Shown here: positions 58,255 to 64,000 of the stretch, piece by piece | How positions within the stretch are numbered: the stretch's first letter is position 1 | How the letters are laid out: the number at the start of each line of letters is the position of its first letter | Made by a program: the position numbers and the translations under genes | Source of the DNA: an uncultured Rhizobiaceae bacterium | Lineage (GTDB): Bacteria; Pseudomonadota; Alphaproteobacteria; Rhizobiales; Rhizobiaceae | Length of the DNA: 64,000 nucleotides | Assembly (NCBI GenBank): GCA_947259295.1 | Contig: CAMYMG010000067.1 | Span: 27,334-91,333 of the forward strand | Reading direction: 5' to 3' | Notes under the pieces: model-generated | Told to the model about the DNA's origin: nothing | The model's database searches: none | The model's input: only the letters and a program-made list of their open reading frames with translations

Positions 58255-58878
58255 ATGATCCTCATTGGCCAGTACGATTCCTCCTTCGTCCGCCGCGTCG
58301 GCATCGCGATGACGCTCTACGGGCTGGCCTTCGAGCACCTTCCCTGGTCGGTGTTTTCGGACAAGGAAAAGATCCGTCCCTACAATCCTCTGATGCGGGT
58401 TCCGGTTCTGGTGCTCGATGACGGCGCCGTCCTCGTCGACAGCCATCTGATCCTCGATCATCTGGAGCAGCAGGCGCCGCCGGAGAAATCGCTGTTTCCC
58501 GCTCCGCCGGACCGCCACCATGCGCTGAAGATTGCGGGGCTCGCGACAGGCCTCGCCGACAAGGGTGTCAGCCTTTTCTACGAGCGCCAGTTGCACAAGG
58601 AGGTCTCGTCCCTCTGGGTCGAGCGCTGCCGTGCCCAGATCGCCGGTGCGCTGACCATGCTCGAGGAGGATCGTGCCGAACGGCAGAGCGACTACTGGTT
58701 CGGCGAAAGCATCACCCACGCCGACATCGCGGTTGCCTGTACCATTCGCCACGTGACGGAATCACTGCCCGAGGTGGTAGCGATGCAGGATTACCCATCG
58801 CTGTTTGCGCATTGCGAGCGGCTGGAGGCAATGCCACTGTTCCGGGACATCAGCCAGCCCTTCACGCCGCCGGCGTAG
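58255..58878 (+). CDS. Glutathione S-transferase family protein
   Basis: Thioredoxin-fold N-terminus, NPLMRVPVLVLDDGAVLVDSHLILDHLE. Confidence 0.88.
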   Translation: MILIGQYDSSFVRRVGIAMTLYGLAFEHLPWSVFSDKEKIRPYNPLMRVPVLVLDDGAVLVDSHLILDHLEQQAPPEKSLFPAPPDRHHALKIAGLATGLADKGVSLFYERQLHKEVSSLWVERCRAQIAGALTMLEEDRAERQSDYWFGESITHADIAVACTIRHVTESLPEVVAMQDYPSLFAHCERLEAMPLFRDISQPFTPPA

Positions 58879-58969
58879 CATCGGCGCTGACTGGTCCTGT
58901 CGCAGAGATTGCCGATCGCCGGCATGGCCCTAGATTCGGGTCAGCCGGGACGGCCGGGGAAAGGGCGCC

Positions 58970-59509
58970 ATGCAAATCTTCGACCTGATCGCGCGCATCG
59001 CCTTCGGCGTTGCCAGCACTGCCCTAATGCTGCTCGCCGCCGCGCTGATCGTCTACGCGGCGTTCCAGGTGGGACACGCATTCTGGATTCCGGAATCGGC
59101 GGTCGGCGGCGCGCTACTGGAAGCCGTCGGCTACACGGTCATCGCAATCGCAGTCTTCGATGTCGGCAAGTACCTGCTGGAAGAAGAGGCCATCCGGGGC
59201 CGCGAGATGCGCAAGGCCGGCGAGGCGCGCCGCAGCATGACGAAGTTCATGTCGACCATCGCGATCGCCGTGTTCCTGGAATCGCTGGTTGCGGTATTCG
59301 CCGCCAGCAAGGACAATATCAGCGACATGATCTACCCGACGCTGCTGCTGCTGTCGGGCGTGGCGCTGGTCGTGGGGCTCGGCGTCTATCAGCGGCTGAG
59401 CGTCGAGGTGGAGCAGGACGAAGGGCCCGATCCGCAGACCGAGAACGTCCCGGGTTCCCGGAAGCCGAAGAGCGCTTCGGCGGCCCGGAAAAGCCGATCC
59501 GGCGCCTAG
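58970..59509 (+). CDS. Hypothetical membrane protein
   Basis: Four predicted hydrophobic helices; no family recognised. Confidence 0.75.
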   Translation: MQIFDLIARIAFGVASTALMLLAAALIVYAAFQVGHAFWIPESAVGGALLEAVGYTVIAIAVFDVGKYLLEEEAIRGREMRKAGEARRSMTKFMSTIAIAVFLESLVAVFAASKDNISDMIYPTLLLLSGVALVVGLGVYQRLSVEVEQDEGPDPQTENVPGSRKPKSASAARKSRSGA

Positions 59510-59699
59510 CACTGGGAATGGTGCGGCGCTTCACGCATTTTAATGGAACGTAACGAACGGGGAGGCGTTGCACCCCCGTAATGTCATCCAAGGCTACCCG
59601 GCCATGGAGCGGCGCCTGCCGGACAGCAGCTGCTTTTTGCACGGTCCGGACTTACTGACGCGGTTCACGGCCCGGCCGACAGTTCGTCAGGAATAATCC

Positions 59700-62246
59700 A
59701 TGTATCGCACAATCCTCTCCTTCGTTCTCGCACTGCTTGGCGCGGCGCTGCTTGCCGGCGGAATCTGGCTGGCGGCGCTTGGCGGATCTTTCTTCTACAT
59801 CCTGCTTGGAGCGGCCGTCTGCGTCTCAGCCTACCTGCTGTTCAGGCGGCATTCGTCGGGACTTGCCCTCTACGGCGCCACGCTGGTCGCTTGCCTGGCA
59901 TGGTCTGTGTGGGAGGTCGGCTTCGACTGGTGGGCACTATCGGCCCGCGGCAGCCTGCTGATCGTCGTCGGCGTCCTTCTTCTGCTGCCGCCGATGGTGC
60001 GCTCTTTGCACCGCGAGGATATCGGATGGGCGCGCTACGGTGCCGGCAGCGCCGTGCTCGCCGGCTCCATCGTGCTCAGCGCAATCGTCGGGGTCTATTC
60101 GATGTTCCAATCGCCGCATGACGTCGTCGGCAGCTTTGCCGAAGACCGCATGGCGGCGACGCAGGAGGTCGATAGCGGCGACGTGCCGGACGGGGAATGG
60201 CATGCCTATGGCCGTACCGCCGCCGGCCGCCGCTACTCGCCGCTCGATCAGATCAAGCCCGACAATGTAGACAGGCTGCAGGTGGCGTGGACATATCAGA
60301 CCGGCGACGTGCGGGGTCCGAACGATCCGGGCGAAGCGACCTATGAAGTCACGCCGCTGATGATCGACAATACCGTCTATATCTGTACGCCGCACAATCT
60401 GGTCATTGCGCTCGATGCCGTGACCGGCGCTGAAAAGTGGCGCTTCGATCCGCTGCTCAAGCAGAGTTCGAAGGAGACGACACAGCACCTTACCTGCCGA
60501 GGGGTTGGCTATCACGACGGATCGGCGACGCAGGGGACGCAGCCGCTGCAGGCCGAAGCCGGCGCAAATGCGCAGGCTATCTCGCGCGCCGACTTGGTCG
60601 AGCGCAGTGCGGCCGACGTTACGACGCAGTCGGCCGGGGTGCCGCAGAATGTCGTTACGGGCAAGGCCCAGCCCGGCGACCCGAACCCGGTGGTCGACCG
60701 CGAAACTCCCACGACTGCGACCGCCTCTGAAGCCGATTGCGTGAAGCGCATCTTCGCGCCGACCTCGGACGGACGCATGATCGCGCTGAGCGCCGAGACC
60801 GGCGAAATCTGCCCGGGCTTCGGCGGCGAGGACGGCACGCTGAACCTGTGGGCCAACATGCCCAACATCACGCCCGGATCCTACTATTCGACCTCGCCTC
60901 CGGTCGTCACCGACCGCCTGCTCATCGTCGGCGGCACGGTCAACGACAATGTGTCGACCACCTCGCCGTCGGGCGTGATCCGCGCGTTCGACGTGAATAC
61001 CGGCGAACTGGTCTGGAACTTCGACTCCAAGAAGCCCGACGCGACCGAGCCGATCGCCAACGGACAGACTTATTCGGAGAACGCGCCGAATTCGTGGAGC
61101 GTCTCCAGCTATGATCCGGACCTCGGGCTGATCTACCTGCCGATGGGCAACCAGTCCCCCGACCAGTATGGCGGCGGGCGCAGCGAGGAGGTCGAAAGGT
61201 TCTCGTCGTCGATCCTGGCGCTCCGTGCCGACACGGGAGAGGTGGCGTGGGTGTTCCAGACCGTGCACCACGATCTCTGGGACATGGACGTTCCGGCGCA
61301 GCCGAGCCTGGTCGACCTGACGATCGGCGGCCAGTCGGTTCCAGCACTCGTCGCACCGACCAAGCAGGGCGACGTGTTCGTGCTCAACCGCCGCACAGGC
61401 GAACCCGTACTGCCGGTGGAGGAAGTCCCTGCTCCGTCCGGTGCGGTGGAGGGCGACTTCACGGCACCGACACAGCCGGTATCCGCCATTTCCTTCAGCC
61501 CCCCGCCCCTGACGGAAAAGGACATGTGGGGCGCAACGCCGCTCGACCAGCTGGCATGCCGCATCGCTTTCCACCAGTACGACTATAAGGGACGCTACAC
61601 GCCGCCTTCGGAGAAGGGCGCCATCGTCTATCCCGGCAATTTCGGCACCTTCAACTGGGGTGCCGTGGCGGTCGACCCCAATCGCCAGATCATGTTCGGC
61701 ATGCCGGTCTATCTCGCCTTCACGTCGCAACTGGTGCCCCGGAAGGACGAGACCGAGAGGGTCGTGACCAAGGATGGCGAGGCCGTTTTCAACGAGAATT
61801 TCGGCGCTCCCTACGCGGCAAAGATGGGCCCGTTCAACTCGCCCATCGGGCTGCCCTGCCAGCAACCGCCTTGGGGCTATGTCGCGGGTGTGGACCTGAC
61901 CAATGGCGAGACCGTCTACAAGCACGTCAACGGAACGGTGCGTGACCTGTCGCCGATTCCGCTGCCGTTCGAGATGGGCGTTCCCGGCATCGGCGGACCG
62001 ATCGTCACCAAAGGCGGCGTCGCCTTCCTGTCGGGCACACTGGACTATTATGTCCGCGGCTATGACCTGGCGACCGGCGAGGAGATCTGGCGCGACCGCC
62101 TGCCGGCGGGCGGCCAGGCCACGCCGTCGACCTATCTCGGTGCCGACGGCCGGCAGTATCTCGTCGTGGTCGCCGGCGGGCACGGCTCGACCGGCACCAA
62201 GGCCGGCGATTCCATCATCGCCTATGCGCTGCCCGAGGGCGGCTGA
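59700..62246 (+). CDS. gcd: Membrane-bound PQQ-dependent glucose dehydrogenase
   Basis: N-terminal TM helices, WHAYGRTAAGRRYSPLDQI, HHDLWDMDVPAQPSL, AGGHGSTGTKAGDSIIAYALPEG. Confidence 0.93.
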   Translation: MYRTILSFVLALLGAALLAGGIWLAALGGSFFYILLGAAVCVSAYLLFRRHSSGLALYGATLVACLAWSVWEVGFDWWALSARGSLLIVVGVLLLLPPMVRSLHREDIGWARYGAGSAVLAGSIVLSAIVGVYSMFQSPHDVVGSFAEDRMAATQEVDSGDVPDGEWHAYGRTAAGRRYSPLDQIKPDNVDRLQVAWTYQTGDVRGPNDPGEATYEVTPLMIDNTVYICTPHNLVIALDAVTGAEKWRFDPLLKQSSKETTQHLTCRGVGYHDGSATQGTQPLQAEAGANAQAISRADLVERSAADVTTQSAGVPQNVVTGKAQPGDPNPVVDRETPTTATASEADCVKRIFAPTSDGRMIALSAETGEICPGFGGEDGTLNLWANMPNITPGSYYSTSPPVVTDRLLIVGGTVNDNVSTTSPSGVIRAFDVNTGELVWNFDSKKPDATEPIANGQTYSENAPNSWSVSSYDPDLGLIYLPMGNQSPDQYGGGRSEEVERFSSSILALRADTGEVAWVFQTVHHDLWDMDVPAQPSLVDLTIGGQSVPALVAPTKQGDVFVLNRRTGEPVLPVEEVPAPSGAVEGDFTAPTQPVSAISFSPPPLTEKDMWGATPLDQLACRIAFHQYDYKGRYTPPSEKGAIVYPGNFGTFNWGAVAVDPNRQIMFGMPVYLAFTSQLVPRKDETERVVTKDGEAVFNENFGAPYAAKMGPFNSPIGLPCQQPPWGYVAGVDLTNGETVYKHVNGTVRDLSPIPLPFEMGVPGIGGPIVTKGGVAFLSGTLDYYVRGYDLATGEEIWRDRLPAGGQATPSTYLGADGRQYLVVVAGGHGSTGTKAGDSIIAYALPEGG

Positions 62247-62286
62247 CGCCGCAGGGCGGGTGACGGCGCTTTCATAACCGGTCTAT

Positions 62287-62317
62287 AAGGCGGCGGAGAT
62301 GGCATCTTCGCCGCCTT
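62287..62317 (+). terminator. Hairpin between gcd and mccA
   Basis: aaggcggcggagat-ggc-atcttcgccgcctt, 14-bp stem with one G-T pair, 3-nt loop. Confidence 0.55.
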
Positions 62318-62332
62318 CTTCGTGGAGGATGA

Positions 62333-64000
62333 ATGTTTTCCAAGATACTGATCGCCAACCGCGGCGAGATCGCCTGCCGGGTCATCCGCACCGCGCGCCG
62401 GATGGGCATAGCAACGGTGGCGGTCTATTCGGATGCCGACGACCGCGCCCTGCATGTCGAGATGGCCGACGAGGCGGTGCATATCGGCGCGCCACCGGTC
62501 GGCGACAGCTATCTGGGCGGCGACAGGATCATCGCTTCTGCCCTTGCGACCGGCGCCCAGGCGATCCACCCCGGCTACGGGTTCCTGTCGGAAAATCCCG
62601 GCTTCGTCGACCAGGTGACCGGGGCCGGGCTGGTGTTCATCGGCCCGTCGGCGGCGTCGATCCGCGCCATGGGCCTGAAGGACGCCGCCAAGCGGCTGAT
62701 GGAGAAGGCCGGGGTGCCGGTGGTGCCCGGCTATCACGGCGAGGACCAGGGGCTGGTTCTGCTCGCCGGTAAGGCGCGCGAGATCGGCTATCCGGTGCTC
62801 ATCAAGGCGCGCGCCGGCGGCGGCGGCAAGGGCATGCGGCGCGTCGACAGTCCCGACGATTTCGCCGAAGCCCTCTCGGGCGCGCGGCGCGAAGCCAAGG
62901 CCGCGTTCGGCGACGACGCGGTGCTGGTCGAGAAATATGTCGAGAAGCCGCGCCATATCGAGGTGCAGGTGTTCGGCGACAATTCCGGCGACGCCGTGCA
63001 TCTTTACGAGCGCGACTGCTCGATGCAGCGCCGCCACCAGAAGGTGATCGAGGAGGCCCCTGCCCCGGGCATGACCGCCGAGATGCGGCAGGCCATGACC
63101 GACGCTGCCGTGAAGGCGGCCAGGGCCATCGGCTATTCCGGTGCCGGCACGATCGAGTTCATCGCCGATGCAAGCCAAGGGCTCCGCCCCGACCGCTTCT
63201 GGTTCATGGAGATGAACACGCGGCTGCAGGTCGAGCACCCGGTGACCGAGATGGTGACCGGCGTCGATCTGGTCGAATGGCAGCTGCGGGTCGCGGCCGG
63301 CGAAAGACTGCCGAAGACGCAGGACGAGATCGAACTCTGCGGCCATGCCTTCGAGGCGCGGCTTTATGCAGAGGATCCCGGCCGCAACTTCCTGCCGGCG
63401 ATCGGAACGCTGCACCATCTGGCCTTTCCCGACGGCGCGCCCGGCGGCTGCGTCAGCCGCATCGAGACCGGCGTGCGGGCCGGCGACGCGATCTCGCCCT
63501 TCTACGACCCGATGATCGCCAAGCTGGTGGTGCAGGGGCCGGACCGCGCGACGGCACTCGACGGGCTGGGAAGCATGCTCGAGGCGACCGAGATTGCCGG
63601 GTCCGTGACCAACCAGGCCTTTCTGGTGGCACTGGCGCGCGACGAAGACTTTCGCGCCGGCGAGGTCGATACCGGGCTTATCGGCCGCAAGCAGGATGCG
63701 CTGACGGCACGCGCCGCGCCGAGCGCCGAAACGGTTGCCAGGGCGGCGCTGGCGGCATCGGGCGTCGGTGACAGACCGCCCTCCTCCGATCCGTGGTCCA
63801 GTCTCACCGGCTACGCGCATTTCCATCCGATCGAACGGCAGACCGTGCTCAGGCATGGCGACGACGAGATCGTGGCGCGGGTGTCTGCGGAGCCAGGCGG
63901 CCGCTTCCGGGTTGCGATCGATGGCGCGACCATTTCCGTCCGGCCGGACGAGGCGCCCGCCGCGGCGGGACAGGCGGCCGGCCAAGCGCCGCGCGCGACG
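62333..64000 (+). CDS. mccA: Methylcrotonyl-CoA carboxylase alpha subunit (biotin carboxylase), truncated by window end
   Basis: MFSKILIANRGEIACRVIRTARRMGIATVAVYSDAD, KARAGGGGKGMRRV, FMEMNTRLQVEHPVTE. Confidence 0.93.
   Translation, partial: MFSKILIANRGEIACRVIRTARRMGIATVAVYSDADDRALHVEMADEAVHIGAPPVGDSYLGGDRIIASALATGAQAIHPGYGFLSENPGFVDQVTGAGLVFIGPSAASIRAMGLKDAAKRLMEKAGVPVVPGYHGEDQGLVLLAGKAREIGYPVLIKARAGGGGKGMRRVDSPDDFAEALSGARREAKAAFGDDAVLVEKYVEKPRHIEVQVFGDNSGDAVHLYERDCSMQRRHQKVIEEAPAPGMTAEMRQAMTDAAVKAARAIGYSGAGTIEFIADASQGLRPDRFWFMEMNTRLQVEHPVTEMVTGVDLVEWQLRVAAGERLPKTQDEIELCGHAFEARLYAEDPGRNFLPAIGTLHHLAFPDGAPGGCVSRIETGVRAGDAISPFYDPMIAKLVVQGPDRATALDGLGSMLEATEIAGSVTNQAFLVALARDEDFRAGEVDTGLIGRKQDALTARAAPSAETVARAALAASGVGDRPPSSDPWSSLTGYAHFHPIERQTVLRHGDDEIVARVSAEPGGRFRVAIDGATISVRPDEAPAAAGQAAGQAPRAT

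Noticed and set aside
59937-62183. 748-aa ORF antisense to gcd (minus)
   Set aside because: Shadow ORF from GC-rich codon bias; no recognisable domains, while the sense frame is a clear glucose dehydrogenase.
1-64000. CRISPR arrays, insertion sequences, prophage
   Set aside because: No regularly spaced direct repeats, transposase ORFs or phage structural genes were seen by eye; only the lone tyrosine recombinase suggests mobility.

Overview
High-GC alphaproteobacterial chromosomal window, most like Rhizobiales (Mesorhizobium/Aminobacter-type) by protein content. It is mostly core chromosome: pyrC/ygfZ; a recO-era-rnc-lepB-acpS-DUF2062-pyrE-rsh-rpoZ block; smpB/dapA/slt; an alternative aa3-type oxidase operon with two subunit III genes; and a leucine-catabolism cluster (tetR-ivd-mccB...mccA). 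The clearest candidate for an under-described system is a co-directional minus-strand set at 6.5-11.2 kb. It comprises a GNAT + C39-like papain-fold protein, overlapped by 4 nt by a RimK-like ATP-grasp ligase with an N-terminal extension, followed by a fused ABC transporter of the ABCD/BacA-related type. A second accessory-looking stretch (about 29.5-37.6 kb) holds two convergent TPR-sulfotransferases, two divergent Omp2-like porins whose 5' ends form 209-nt inverted repeats around a tRNA-Ser(GCU), and a solitary tyrosine recombinase. Regulatory signals read by eye include a CtrA-type box adjacent to a GANTC site, palindromes upstream of MarR, TetR and antitoxin genes, an inverted repeat that could hide one porin's Shine-Dalgarno, and a hairpin just before mccA. 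A DUF2200 gene appears frameshifted by one base. All family calls come from reading the translated ORFs; no database search was run.
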